64,000 nucleotides of DNA from Lachnospiraceae bacterium (GCA_029067085.1 JAIEFE010000013.1:62001-126000), one strand, 5' to 3'; numbered from the stretch's first letter, positions 26,155-35,367 are shown. Numbers and translations: made by a program. The notes: generated by a model not told the origin, from the letters alone.

Positions 26155-26988
26155 ATGAATCCTGTATATGAAAAACTTGTAAAATGCTATGAATGCTACA
26201 AAACGAAGATTGACTTTGAACCCAAGGTGGCGGTAGTTCTCGGCTCCGGCCTCGGCAACTTTGCGAAGGTCGTAGATGTAAAAGCAGAACTTCCCTACAG
26301 CGAGATTGAGGGCTTTCCTGTATCTACCGTGCCGGGACATGCCGGGAAATTTATCTTTGGCTACATAAACGAAGTACCTGTTGTTTTGATGCAGGGACGC
26401 GTGCACTATTATGAGGGATATCCCATCACGGATGTAGTGCTGCCCACCCGTCTGATGAAGATGATGGGTGCGAAGGTGCTTTTCCTGACGAATGCATCGG
26501 GCGGCATCAATCCGGCCTTTCATGCGGGCAGTCTGATGCTGATTCAGGATCATGTTTCCCTTTTTGCTCCCAATCCGCTGATCGGGCCGAATATCGAAGA
26601 GCTGGGCACCCGCTTTCCGGATATGTCTCATGTCTATGATGAGGATTTACAGGGGATTATCAAAGATACAGCAAAAGAGAATGACATCGAACTATTTGAA
26701 GGTGTCTATGCGCAGCTTACGGGGCCTTCTTTTGAGTCTCCCGCAGAGATTCAGATGCTTCACAAGCTGGGAGTCAGCGCAGTGGGTATGAGCACGGTAG
26801 TGGAAGCCATTGCGGCAAACCATATGGGTATGAAGATCTGCGGAGTGTCCTGCGTCAGCAATCTGGCGGCGGGTATGAACTCAGCACCCCTGACCCACGA
26901 GGAAGTGCAGGAGGCAGCCAATGCAGTGGCGCCCAAGTTCGAGAAGCTTTTGGTGGAGTCTATCACGAAATTCAAAGTGTTTGTTTAG
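26155..26988 (+). CDS. punA: Purine-nucleoside phosphorylase (trimeric class)
   Basis: A 277-residue enzyme of the trimeric PNP/MTAP family. It has the phosphate-binding GSGLG (about residues 29-33), FPVSTVPGHAGK, GRVHYYEGY and the purine-site segment TNASGGIN. MSTVVEAIAANHMGMKICGVSCVSNLAAG lies near the C-terminus, including the Glu/Asn specificity region. It splits inosine and guanosine with phosphate to base and ribose-1-phosphate. It heads a nucleoside-salvage cluster with cdd and an amidohydrolase, separated from cdd by 53 bp. Confidence 0.93.
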   Translation: MNPVYEKLVKCYECYKTKIDFEPKVAVVLGSGLGNFAKVVDVKAELPYSEIEGFPVSTVPGHAGKFIFGYINEVPVVLMQGRVHYYEGYPITDVVLPTRLMKMMGAKVLFLTNASGGINPAFHAGSLMLIQDHVSLFAPNPLIGPNIEELGTRFPDMSHVYDEDLQGIIKDTAKENDIELFEGVYAQLTGPSFESPAEIQMLHKLGVSAVGMSTVVEAIAANHMGMKICGVSCVSNLAAGMNSAPLTHEEVQEAANAVAPKFEKLLVESITKFKVFV

Positions 26989-27041
26989 AAAAGAAACATG
27001 ACGACATACAGTAAAGTTAATATGTCAAAAAAGGGAGTGCC

Positions 27042-27524
27042 ATGTCAGCGAATAGAGAACTTACAACAGACAGCATACGAGATTTGATTGCGGCGGCAAT
27101 AGAGGCGAGAAGAAAATCTTACTCGCCTTATTCCCATTATCAGGTGGGAGCGGCGCTGCTTGCCGGGGACGGACAGATCATTACAGGCTGTAATATTGAG
27201 AATGCGGCCTACGGACCCTCTAACTGCGCCGAGAGAACTGCCTTTTTTAAGGCAGTCAGCGAAGGCATACGAGCGTTCGCGGCAATCGCCATTGTTGGCA
27301 GCCCGGAGGGGGAAGAACTGACACAATTTGCTTATCCCTGTGGTGTCTGCAGGCAGGTCATGGCGGAATTTTGTGAACCGGAGAATTTCCGGATCATTGT
27401 GGCAAAGTCTGAGGAAGACTATCGTGTTATGACCCTGGCGGAACTTTTACCTGAGAGTTTCGGGCCGGACAATCTGCGCGAGGGACAATCCGAAGGCTTT
27501 TCAAGCTGCACTGCGAAGCGATAA
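27042..27524 (+). CDS. cdd: Cytidine deaminase
   Basis: A 160-residue enzyme of the homotetrameric class. The zinc site is complete: CAERTAFF supplies Cys and the catalytic Glu, and PCGVCRQ supplies the other two Cys. YSPYSHYQVGAALL and GCNIENAAYGPSNCAERTA are typical substrate-site motifs. It converts cytidine and deoxycytidine to uridine forms. It is slightly longer than usual because of a ~20-residue C-terminal tail rich in Ser and Glu. The amidohydrolase gene begins 27 bp later. Confidence 0.95.
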   Translation: MSANRELTTDSIRDLIAAAIEARRKSYSPYSHYQVGAALLAGDGQIITGCNIENAAYGPSNCAERTAFFKAVSEGIRAFAAIAIVGSPEGEELTQFAYPCGVCRQVMAEFCEPENFRIIVAKSEEDYRVMTLAELLPESFGPDNLREGQSEGFSSCTAKR

Positions 27525-27551
27525 ATAATCAACAGAAAGGATAAAGCTGCT

Positions 27552-28856
27552 ATGAATTACAGATTTTATAATGCTAAAATTCTTACCATGAAGACAGCTG
27601 ACATCATGGAGGGAGAGCTCTGGGTACAGGATGATAAAATCCTCTATGTGGGAGAGGGAAGTGACGCGGCGGCAATCTGTCAGAAGATTTCCATAGACAG
27701 CATTCTCTGGGATCGGGAGATCGACTGTGAAGGGAATCTCCTGATGCCGGGATTTAAGAATGCTCACACCCACTCGGCCATGACGTTTCTGCGTTCCTAT
27801 GCAGATGATCTGCCGTTGCAGGATTGGCTGACAAAGCAGGTGTTTCCCATGGAGGCAAAGCTGGATGGGGAGATGATCTACCATCTCACGAAGCTTGCGG
27901 TTCTGGAGTATCTGACCAGCGGGATCACAGCCATTTTTGATATGTATCTGACGCCGGAGACGACGGCTAAGGCCTGCGTGGAGATGGGAATGCGCTGCGT
28001 GCAGGTCGCCGGTACGAGCGGACAGGAGAATTTTGAACAGTCTCTTAAAAAGATGGAGGAGCGGTATCACGTTTTAAATGAACTGGATCCGCTGCATTCC
28101 TATTTCATCGGTTTTCATGCGGAGTATACCTGTTCCAGGGCGCTTTTGGAGCAGGTGGCGGCTATGGCACATAAGTATCAGGCACCGGTATTTACGCATC
28201 TGGCGGAGACAAAATCGGAAGTGGAGGGGTGTATTGAACGGCACGGCATGACGCCAACGAAGCTTTTTGATTCGCTGGGGATTTACGATTACGGCGGCGG
28301 TGGATATCACTGTGTCTGGATGGATGAGGAGGATATGGATATCTTTGCGAAGCGTGATTTGAGTGTTGTCACAAACCCGGGGTCCAACACAAAGCTTGCC
28401 AGCGGCATTGCGCCGATCTCAGAGTATCTGAAGCGGGGCATCAATGTGGCTATCGGCACGGACGGGCCTGCCAGCAACAACTGTCTTGATATGTTCCGGG
28501 AAATGTTTCTGGTCACGGGACTTGCGAAGCTGAAGGAACAGGATGCGGCGGCGGTAGACGCCTTGGAGGTTTTGAAGATGGCGACGGTGGGCGGCTCCAA
28601 AGCGATGAATCTGCCGGACACAGACGTGCTTGCAGAGGGGAAACAGGCGGATCTTATCATGATCGACTTACACCAGCCAAACATGCAGCCCATCAATAAT
28701 ATAGCGAAGAATCTGGTGTACAGCGGCAGCAAGCAGAATGTAAAGATGACAATGATACAGGGAAAAATCCTGTATGAGAACGGACAGTTTGCAAAGTCGT
28801 ATGATGTAGATGAAATTTATAGAAAGGCAAATGAGATCATAAGAGATCTCAGATAG
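27552..28856 (+). CDS. Amidohydrolase, MTA/SAH deaminase-like
   Basis: A 434-residue metal-dependent hydrolase of the MtaD/TrzN group. The metal ligands are present: NAHTHSAM (HxH), HAEYTCS, HLAETKSE and GTDGPASNN with the catalytic Asp. The N- and C-terminal strands form the small beta-sandwich typical of amidohydrolases (GNLLMPGFKNAHTH, GKQADLIMIDLHQPNM). The closest known functions are deamination of S-adenosylhomocysteine, 5'-methylthioadenosine or adenosine, which fits the adjoining punA and cdd. Substrate is not certain. The MutS-like gene begins 3 bp after its stop. Confidence 0.85.
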   Translation: MNYRFYNAKILTMKTADIMEGELWVQDDKILYVGEGSDAAAICQKISIDSILWDREIDCEGNLLMPGFKNAHTHSAMTFLRSYADDLPLQDWLTKQVFPMEAKLDGEMIYHLTKLAVLEYLTSGITAIFDMYLTPETTAKACVEMGMRCVQVAGTSGQENFEQSLKKMEERYHVLNELDPLHSYFIGFHAEYTCSRALLEQVAAMAHKYQAPVFTHLAETKSEVEGCIERHGMTPTKLFDSLGIYDYGGGGYHCVWMDEEDMDIFAKRDLSVVTNPGSNTKLASGIAPISEYLKRGINVAIGTDGPASNNCLDMFREMFLVTGLAKLKEQDAAAVDALEVLKMATVGGSKAMNLPDTDVLAEGKQADLIMIDLHQPNMQPINNIAKNLVYSGSKQNVKMTMIQGKILYENGQFAKSYDVDEIYRKANEIIRDLR

Positions 28857-28858
28857 GA

Positions 28859-30547
28859 ATGGAAGCTCTTATTTTTATATGCCTGATTCTGTTTTTTATT
28901 GTGCTTATTATGGCGAAGGAGTATGCAGGGAACAGGCAGTTTTTGCGAAGGAAACTGGAGCAGATCTACGCGGATTACGGTAAGCCGCCCGAACGGACTT
29001 ACAGCGAGGAGGAGCTTGCTCACATCAGCATGTATTATCAGAAGCATCCGAAAGAAGAGCAGATCGACGATATCACCTGGAATGACCTGTATATGGATGC
29101 GGTATATCAGAGGCTGAACACCTGTCTCTCAGCGGCCGGAGATGAGTATCTGTATTACCGTCTCAGAACGCCTACGAAGGATATAGACGAGCTTCTGTGG
29201 ATGGAAAGGCGTATCCGCTTCTTTATGAAACAGGAGAAGGAAAGACATAAGCTTCAGGAAATCTGCTGCAGCCTTGGACGGACGGGAAGGCATTCCATCT
29301 ATGAATATCTGGATCATCTGGATCTTCTCGGGGAACGGAAGAGCAGCGCCTATTTATTCTGGGACTTTCTCGTGCTTTTGAGTATAGGAGTCATGTTTGT
29401 CTCTCTTCCTGTAGGGCTGGTCGGGTTGTTCGGTGTATTGTGCCATAATCTGATCGGCTATTTTAAAGAATTTCGTCAAGTGGAGCCGTATGTCACCAGT
29501 TTTGCCTATGTGAGGCGGCTGCTCAAGGGGACAGAGGAACTCGGAAAGGCGGATATCAGTGAGATTGAGGACGAGCTTGCCGTAGTAAGGGAGGTTTATC
29601 GGAAATTGCGGGGCTTTATGAAAAGCTCTTATCTGATCACGGCAGCCGGGCAGGGGAGCGGGAATCCGCTGGAAGTTTTATTTGATTATCTCCGGATGAT
29701 GTTTTATCTGGATCTGATCCGTTTTAACAAAGCGCTGCATGAACTTCGCAGGCATATGGACGAAGTGGACAGGCTGATCACCGTAGTGGGGCAGCTTGAG
29801 TGTGCCGTGGCAGTGGGAGCCTTCCGGAAAAGTCTGGATAAGGGCTGGTGTGTGCCTGAACTGCGAACACCGGCAGGGGAAAGTCTTTTTCTGCGTGCGG
29901 AGGAACTGTATCATCCGTTACTGCGGGAGGCTGTGCCGAATACGTTGAGTGCGAAAAAAGGTGTGCTGCTGACCGGCTCCAACGCATCGGGGAAGTCTAC
30001 CTTCCTGCGCGCGGTGGCCGTGAACGCACTGCTTGCACAGACGGTGTATACCTGTGCGGCTTCGCGCTATGAAGCGCCCTTTTTCCGTATTTATTCCTCC
30101 ATGTCCCTGCGGGATGATCTGGCGGGCGGCGACAGCTATTATATGGTGGAGATCAAGTCCATCAAGCGAATTCTGGATCGGGCGGAGCAGGAGGGAGAAC
30201 TTCCCGTGCTCTGCTTTGTGGACGAGGTGCTTCGGGGAACCAACACAGTGGAACGGATTGCGGCTTCCACGCAGATCATGAAAAAACTGGCAATGGGATC
30301 TGCGCTTTGTTTTGCGGCGACTCATGATATAGAGCTGACAAAGCTTTTGGAACGGGAATATGACAATTTTCATTTCGAGGAGAGGATTGAGGAGAATGAT
30401 ATCTTCTTTCCTTATCAATTGATGGAAGGCCCGGCGTCCACCAGAAACGCGATTGCACTTCTAAAGATGCTGAAGTATGATGAGCGTATCACCGCGGAGG
30501 CGGAAGCAATGGCGGAACGGTTTTTGCGGGACGGGAACTGGCGGTGA
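28859..30547 (+). CDS. Membrane-anchored MutS-like ATPase
   Basis: A 562-residue protein. The C-terminal ~200 residues are a MutS-type ATPase with Walker A GSNASGKST (about 372-380), SSMSLRDDLAGGDSYYMVE, Walker B VLCFVDEVLRGTNTVER and FAATHD. Unlike MutS, it lacks the mismatch-recognition Phe-x-Glu domain. It has an N-terminal hydrophobic helix (residues 2-20) and a central hydrophobic pair (about 162-200), so it is probably membrane bound. Such short MutS-like proteins are common in Clostridia and have no proven role. It sits between the amidohydrolase and rnhA; the rnhA start is 24 bp away. Confidence 0.85.
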   Translation: MEALIFICLILFFIVLIMAKEYAGNRQFLRRKLEQIYADYGKPPERTYSEEELAHISMYYQKHPKEEQIDDITWNDLYMDAVYQRLNTCLSAAGDEYLYYRLRTPTKDIDELLWMERRIRFFMKQEKERHKLQEICCSLGRTGRHSIYEYLDHLDLLGERKSSAYLFWDFLVLLSIGVMFVSLPVGLVGLFGVLCHNLIGYFKEFRQVEPYVTSFAYVRRLLKGTEELGKADISEIEDELAVVREVYRKLRGFMKSSYLITAAGQGSGNPLEVLFDYLRMMFYLDLIRFNKALHELRRHMDEVDRLITVVGQLECAVAVGAFRKSLDKGWCVPELRTPAGESLFLRAEELYHPLLREAVPNTLSAKKGVLLTGSNASGKSTFLRAVAVNALLAQTVYTCAASRYEAPFFRIYSSMSLRDDLAGGDSYYMVEIKSIKRILDRAEQEGELPVLCFVDEVLRGTNTVERIAASTQIMKKLAMGSALCFAATHDIELTKLLEREYDNFHFEERIEENDIFFPYQLMEGPASTRNAIALLKMLKYDERITAEAEAMAERFLRDGNWR

Positions 30548-30571
30548 CAGGCACTGACACGGAGGAATTGT

Positions 30572-31042
30572 ATGCAGGTAACGATCTACACAGACGGTGC
30601 GGCGCGCGGAAATCCGGAAGGACCGGGCGGTTACGGCACGGTACTGCAATATATAGACAGCAAAGGAACGCTGCATGAGCGGGAATACTCTGCGGGTTAC
30701 CGACAGACCACAAACAACCGCATGGAGCTGATGGCTGCGATCGTGGGTCTTGAGGCGCTCACGAAGCCTTGCGATGTGACACTTGTGTCAGATTCCAAGT
30801 ATGTGACCGAAGCCTTCAATCAGAAATGGATAGACGGCTGGTTGAAAAAGGGATGGAAGACAGCGGGCAACAAGCCTGTCAAGAATGTGGATCTCTGGGA
30901 GCGCCTTCTGCGGGCGATGGAACCTCACCGGGTGAACTTTAGGTGGGTTAAGGGGCATGACGGACATCCGGAAAACGAGCGATGCGATAAGCTGGCTACA
31001 ACGGCTGCAGACGGAACGGATTTACTTGACGATACCGTTTGA
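30572..31042 (+). CDS. rnhA: Ribonuclease HI
   Basis: A 156-residue type 1 RNase H. The catalytic residues are Asp8 (YTDGA), Glu52 (NNRMEL), Asp74 (SDSKYV) and Asp138 (NERCDKLA), with the active-site-loop His128 in KGHDGHPEN. It cuts the RNA strand of RNA-DNA hybrids, using Mg2+. CGGAGGAATT precedes the start. The length equals that of the Escherichia coli enzyme. A short membrane-peptide gene follows before a terminator. Confidence 0.96.
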   Translation: MQVTIYTDGAARGNPEGPGGYGTVLQYIDSKGTLHEREYSAGYRQTTNNRMELMAAIVGLEALTKPCDVTLVSDSKYVTEAFNQKWIDGWLKKGWKTAGNKPVKNVDLWERLLRAMEPHRVNFRWVKGHDGHPENERCDKLATTAADGTDLLDDTV

Positions 31043-31115
31043 GTGGTGGTATCATAGACAAAGAGAAAGCTGTTAGGAATTTTACGGCGATGCAAAAAGA
31101 GAGGGATAGGGACCA

Positions 31116-31292
31116 ATGACAAATTTGATTTTATTCGTAAACGCGTTTTTATCTTATCTGTTGATATTTGTGCTGATCGTTGCATTGGTGATCGTGGCCT
31201 GCATCATCGGTGTAAAGTGGAGAAAGAGTAAGGATGCAAAGGCGGCACTTGCCGGCGGAGCGGATGCTGCGGATAGCGATACGACGGCTTAG
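31116..31292 (+). CDS. 58-residue single-TM small protein
   Basis: A short gene starting MTNLILFVNAFLSYLLIF, with one continuous transmembrane helix at about residues 4-31, a basic KWRKSKDAK border and an Ala/Asp-rich tail ending SDTTA. AGAGGGATAGGG lies before the ATG and a strong terminator follows at 31314-31344. Net positive charge after the helix suggests the C-terminus is cytoplasmic. No family is recognised. It might be an adaptor for a membrane partner, but nothing visible says which. Confidence 0.6.
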   Translation: MTNLILFVNAFLSYLLIFVLIVALVIVACIIGVKWRKSKDAKAALAGGADAADSDTTA

Positions 31293-31313
31293 CTGTCACG
31301 GGAGATGATCAGG

Positions 31314-31344
31314 AAGGGTGTTCCGGGGGTGGACACCCTTTTTT
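31314..31344 (+). terminator. Rho-independent terminator after rnhA and the small membrane gene
   Basis: aagggtgt (31314-31321) pairs exactly with acaccctt (31333-31340) and is followed by further T. It lies inside a longer open frame leading into the WYL gene, which argues that the WYL protein starts downstream at 31425. Confidence 0.8.
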
Positions 31345-31424
31345 ACGCGAATAAGCAGATTCGGAAGGCGGCATGCCTGTATGCAGGACTGTCGATGTCG
31401 GCTTATTCGATGGGAGATAAGCAT

Positions 31425-32435
31425 ATGGCGAAATCCGGAAATCAGAAATTAAAACTATTATACTTGGTAAAAATATTGACGGAGCAGTCTGACGAGGAGC
31501 ACTGTCTGAGTGCGCAGGCATTGATTGACGCTCTGGCCTCCTATGGGATCAGTGCTGAGAGAAAGAGCATCTACAGCGACATCGCCCAGCTAATGGACTT
31601 TGGATATGATATTGTTCTGGTTAAGGCAAGAACAGGAGGCGGTTACTATCTGGCGGGCAGAGATTTTGAGCTTGCGGAGCTGAAATTATTGGTGGAGACG
31701 GTGCAGGCTTCCAGGTTTCTTACGGTCAATAAGTCACGGGAGCTGATCTCCAAGATCGAGAAGCTGGCATCAAAGGCTCAGGCAGGGCAGCTGCAGCGTC
31801 ATGTCTATGTTGCAAATCGCATTAAAACCGCTAACGAGAGTATTTATTATGTGGTGGACGATATCCATCGGGCAATTCAAAACAACAGGCAGATCGCGTT
31901 TCAATATCTGGAGTGGACTCTTGCGCGTGAGCTTTCGCCCCGCAGAGACGGAAAGGCTTATCAGGTCAGCCCGTGGGCGCTAACCTGCAAGGATGAGAAC
32001 TACTATTTAATTGCCCATGACAGCGAGGAGGATAAGATCAAACATTTTCGCGTGGACAAGATGGCGAAGATTGAGGTGCTGGAGGATAAGAAGCGTGAAG
32101 GGGCGGCGCTTTTTGAAAGGTTCGATATCGCGGACTATGCGAACAAGACCTTCGGTATGTATGGCGGTATAGAGGAGACTGTCACCCTGCTTTTTGAAAA
32201 CAGTCTGATCGGTGTGGTGATGGACCGTTTCGGAAAGGAGGCGCCTGTCCGCAGGCGGGATGAAGACCATTTTTCCGTCAGAGTGCGGGTTGCGGTCAGC
32301 GGACAGTTTTTCGGCTGGCTGACGGGGCTTGGCGGAGGTGCAAAGATCATAGCGCCTGAGAATGTGCAGGAGGCCTATCTGGCTCATCTGCGGGAGACGC
32401 TTGCGGGATATGAAGGAAATTTAGAGAGTCAATAA
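31425..32435 (+). CDS. WYL-domain transcriptional regulator
   Basis: About 336 residues. An N-terminal winged helix (LYLVKILTEQSDEEHCLSAQALIDAL, then ISAERKSIYSDIAQLM) is followed by a WYL domain at about 140-215 (AFQYLEWTL, YQVSPWALTCKDENYYLIAHD, IKHFRVDKMAKIEVLE). A WCX-like C-terminal domain ends GLGGGAKIIAPENVQEAYLAHLRE. WYL proteins sense ligands, often nucleic acid or nucleotides, and control DNA-repair, defence or metabolic genes. No obvious target lies beside it, though nrdD is next. The start at 31425 has GGGAGA before it; the longer frame would cross a terminator. Confidence 0.88.
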   Translation: MAKSGNQKLKLLYLVKILTEQSDEEHCLSAQALIDALASYGISAERKSIYSDIAQLMDFGYDIVLVKARTGGGYYLAGRDFELAELKLLVETVQASRFLTVNKSRELISKIEKLASKAQAGQLQRHVYVANRIKTANESIYYVVDDIHRAIQNNRQIAFQYLEWTLARELSPRRDGKAYQVSPWALTCKDENYYLIAHDSEEDKIKHFRVDKMAKIEVLEDKKREGAALFERFDIADYANKTFGMYGGIEETVTLLFENSLIGVVMDRFGKEAPVRRRDEDHFSVRVRVAVSGQFFGWLTGLGGGAKIIAPENVQEAYLAHLRETLAGYEGNLESQ

Positions 32436-32442
32436 ATTTTTT

Positions 32443-32486
32443 AAGGGATATGTCACAAAAAGACGTATCCCTTTTTGTTATTTTTT
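32443..32486 (+). terminator. Rho-independent terminator after the WYL regulator
   Basis: aagggata (32443-32450) pairs with tatccctt (32466-32473), followed by T-rich sequence to 32487. Confidence 0.75.
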
Positions 32487-32511
32487 TAGAGCCTTTTTGA
32501 CGGGCGGGACA

Positions 32512-32595
32512 TTGACATAACTATTTTATTGACGTATACTGTTCCTAAACCGCAATATATTGTGCCGTTATGTTAACTGATACAATATTTTGTGG
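32512..32595 (+). promoter_or_regulatory. nrdD promoter with two NrdR boxes
   Basis: TTGACA (32512-32517)-18 bp-TATACT (32536-32541) is a strong vegetative promoter. Downstream lie two near-identical sites, caatatattg at 32554-32563 and caatattttg at 32584-32593, each with a GTG flank. Their centres are 30 bp apart, close to three helical turns. This is the known layout of paired NrdR boxes, the operators of the ATP/dATP-sensing repressor of ribonucleotide reductase genes. Confidence 0.85.
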
Positions 32596-32668
32596 AAATA
32601 GAAGCGGGTTTTGGGAACAAAAGAGGCTGTAAAGAACAGCAGCGAAATGCTCTGATATGGAGGGGAGT

Positions 32669-34858
32669 ATGGGTAGTAAATTTGATTCAGCTTATTCGGA
32701 GGGTGAGGACTACGGTCTGAAATACCAGCCGGAAAAAGGTGTGAAGGTGATCAAAAAGGACGGGAGTCTGGAGGCTTTCAATGTCCAGAAGGTTATCGAC
32801 GCAGTGGGAAAGAGTGCATATCGCGCCCTGACGAAATTCACGGAAGAGGAGAAACGCCACATCTGTCAGACAGTCATTGATAAGGTGAACGAGCTGGGCG
32901 AGGAGCAGATTCCCATTCAGATCATGCACAATATCGTGGAAAGCGCGCTGGAGGATGTGAAGCCCATCGTGGCAAAAAGCTACCGCGATTACCGCAATTA
33001 CAAACAGGATTTTGTGCGCATGATGGACGACGTCTATAAAAAGAGCCAGTCGATCATGTACATTGGCGACAAGGAGAACGCTAATACGGACAGCGCTCTT
33101 GTCTCCACGAAGCGTAGCCTGATCTTTAACCAGTTCAATAAGGAATTGTATCAGAAATTCTTTATGACGACAGAGGAGATTCAGGCGTGCCGGGACGGCT
33201 ATATCTATGTCCATGACATGTCAGCCAGAAGAGATACCATGAACTGCTGTCTCTTCAATGTGGCGGAGGTTTTGAGCGGCGGCTTCGAGATGGGCAATAT
33301 CTGGTACAATGAGCCGAAGACGCTTGACGTGGCGTTCGATGTCATAGGAGACATCGTCCTGAGCGCGGCAAGCCAGCAGTATGGCGGTTTTACGGTGCCG
33401 GAGGTAGATAAGATTTTAGAGCCTTATGCGGAAAAATCCTACAAGAGAAACATTACAAAATATAAGAAACTCGGCGTCGATAAGGAGACTGCTGAGGCAG
33501 AAGCCCTCGCAGATGTGACAAAGGAGTTTGAGCAGGGCTTTCAGGGCTGGGAATATAAATTTAATACCGTAGCCAGCAGCAGAGGCGATTACCCTTTTAT
33601 CACGGTAACGGCGGGCATCGGCACAGGGCGTTTTGCAAGGCTGGCCACGATACAGATGCTTAATGTGCGCAGAAAAGGGCAGGGTAAAAAAGAATGTAAA
33701 AAGCCTGTACTCTTTCCTAAGATCGTATTTTTATATGACGAGAATCTTCACGGCCCCGGAAAAGAGCTGGAAGATGTCTTTGAGGCGGGTGTCAAGTGCT
33801 CTGCGAAGACCATGTATCCCGACTGGCTGAGCCTTACCGGCAAGGGCTATATAGCGAGTATGTATAAGCAGTACGGGAAAGTGATCTCTCCTATGGGATG
33901 CCGCGCTTTCCTTTCCCCCTGGTATGAACGGGGCGGAATGCATCCGGCGGACGACAAAGATGTCCCTGTTTTCGTAGGAAGATTTAACGTGGGTGCTGTT
34001 TCCCTGCATCTGCCTATGATTCTGGCGAAATCCAGACAGGAGGGCAAGGACTTTTACGATGTGCTGGATTACTATCTGAATCTGATCAGACAGCTCCATA
34101 TCAGAACCTACGCATACCTTGGTGAGATGCGCGCGTCAACCAATCCGCTGGCTTACTGTGAAGGCGGTTTCCTGGGCGGTCATCTGCAGCTTCACGATAA
34201 GATCAAGCCGATTCTGAAATCTGCCACAGCCAGCTTTGGCATCACTGCGTTCAATGAACTGCAGGAGCTTTATAACGGCAAGTCTCTGGTGGAGGATGGC
34301 GCTTTTGCACTTGAGGTACTGGAGCATATCAACAATAAGATCACGGAGTATAAGGAGGAGGACGGTCATCTTTATGCCATCTACGGAACACCGGCGGAGA
34401 ATCTGTGCGGCCTGCAGGTGAAGCAGTTCAGGGCCAAGTACGGCATTGTAGAAGGCGTCTCCGATAGAGAATATGTATCTAACAGCTTCCATTGTCATGT
34501 GACGGAAGATATCACGCCCATTGAGAAACAGGATCTGGAGTACCGTTTCTGGGAGATGGCAAACGGCGGTAAGATCCAGTATGTGAAATATCCGATCGAT
34601 TACAATATTGAGGCGATCAAAACTCTGATCCGCAGAGCGATGGATATGGGATTTTATGAGGGTGTGAATCTGTCTCTGGCGTACTGTGACGACTGCGGAC
34701 ATCAGGAGCTTGAGATGGATGTATGTCCGGTCTGCGGCAGCCGCAATCTGACAAAGATCGACCGTATGAACGGTTATCTGGCGTATTCCCGTGTGCATGG
34801 CGACACACGATTAAGCGAAGCCAAGATGGCGGAGATTGCGGAGAGGAAGAGTATGTGA
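32669..34858 (+). CDS. nrdD: Anaerobic ribonucleoside-triphosphate reductase (class III)
   Basis: About 729 residues. The N-terminal ATP-cone (VKVIKKDGSLEAFNVQKVIDAV) is the allosteric activity site. The catalytic glycyl-radical barrel follows, with NCCLFNVAEVL and the late PAENLCGLQ. Near the end are four zinc Cys (CDDCGHQELEMDVCPVCG) and the glycyl-radical loop RMNGYLAYS. It reduces NTPs to dNTPs without oxygen, using the radical placed by NrdG. An ATG at 32657 is in frame, but GGAGGGGA lies between the two ATGs and supports 32669. The stop overlaps the nrdG start by one base. Confidence 0.97.
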   Translation: MGSKFDSAYSEGEDYGLKYQPEKGVKVIKKDGSLEAFNVQKVIDAVGKSAYRALTKFTEEEKRHICQTVIDKVNELGEEQIPIQIMHNIVESALEDVKPIVAKSYRDYRNYKQDFVRMMDDVYKKSQSIMYIGDKENANTDSALVSTKRSLIFNQFNKELYQKFFMTTEEIQACRDGYIYVHDMSARRDTMNCCLFNVAEVLSGGFEMGNIWYNEPKTLDVAFDVIGDIVLSAASQQYGGFTVPEVDKILEPYAEKSYKRNITKYKKLGVDKETAEAEALADVTKEFEQGFQGWEYKFNTVASSRGDYPFITVTAGIGTGRFARLATIQMLNVRRKGQGKKECKKPVLFPKIVFLYDENLHGPGKELEDVFEAGVKCSAKTMYPDWLSLTGKGYIASMYKQYGKVISPMGCRAFLSPWYERGGMHPADDKDVPVFVGRFNVGAVSLHLPMILAKSRQEGKDFYDVLDYYLNLIRQLHIRTYAYLGEMRASTNPLAYCEGGFLGGHLQLHDKIKPILKSATASFGITAFNELQELYNGKSLVEDGAFALEVLEHINNKITEYKEEDGHLYAIYGTPAENLCGLQVKQFRAKYGIVEGVSDREYVSNSFHCHVTEDITPIEKQDLEYRFWEMANGGKIQYVKYPIDYNIEAIKTLIRRAMDMGFYEGVNLSLAYCDDCGHQELEMDVCPVCGSRNLTKIDRMNGYLAYSRVHGDTRLSEAKMAEIAERKSM

Positions 34859-35367
34859 TGAGATACCACAATATAACAAAGGACGACATGTTAAACGGCG
34901 ATGGCCTGCGGGTGGTGCTGTGGGTTGCGGGCTGTTCTCACTGCTGTAAGGAATGCCAGAACCCCCTCACCTGGGATCCGGACGGCGGCCTTCCCTTTGA
35001 CGAGGCGGCGAAACAGGAAATATTTGAACAGTTGGAAAAATCATATATCAGTGGTATCACCTTTTCAGGAGGTGATCCTCTGCACTCGGCGAACCGCCTG
35101 GACGTGAGAAGCCTGATGGAGGAAATCAAAGGGAAATACCCGGATAAGACGATCTGGCTCTATACCGGTGACAGCTGGGAGGATATCCTGCATTATCCCA
35201 TGATGAAGTATGTGGATGTGCTGGTGGATGGCGAGTTTCAGATTGCTTTAAAGGATGCAAAACTTCTCTGGAAGGGAAGTAAAAATCAAAGGGTGATCGA
35301 TGTGCAAAAGAGTCTGGATCAAACAGACCCTTCCATTCCGGTGCTCTACAGTGCGGATTACGCGTGA
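34858..35367 (+). CDS. nrdG: Anaerobic ribonucleotide reductase-activating protein
   Basis: A 169-residue radical-SAM enzyme. The CX3CX2C cluster motif is in GCSHCCKECQNP at about residues 26-37 and the SAM-binding GG-like strand in TFSGGDPL. It uses S-adenosylmethionine and a [4Fe-4S] cluster to form the glycyl radical on NrdD. The start is the ATG overlapping the nrdD stop (TGATG), so the two are translationally coupled; a longer open frame upstream lies inside nrdD and is not used. Confidence 0.95.
   Translation: MRYHNITKDDMLNGDGLRVVLWVAGCSHCCKECQNPLTWDPDGGLPFDEAAKQEIFEQLEKSYISGITFSGGDPLHSANRLDVRSLMEEIKGKYPDKTIWLYTGDSWEDILHYPMMKYVDVLVDGEFQIALKDAKLLWKGSKNQRVIDVQKSLDQTDPSIPVLYSADYA

Noticed and set aside
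31305-31424. Longer N-terminus for the WYL regulator
   Set aside because: This part contains a rho-independent terminator, and homology begins at 31425.
34136-34798. 220-residue open frame opposite nrdD
   Set aside because: It lies fully within nrdD, with no start signal or motif.
34723-34857. Longer N-terminus for NrdG
   Set aside because: It overlaps the conserved zinc-site and glycyl-radical end of nrdD; the ATG at 34858 has family-like sequence.
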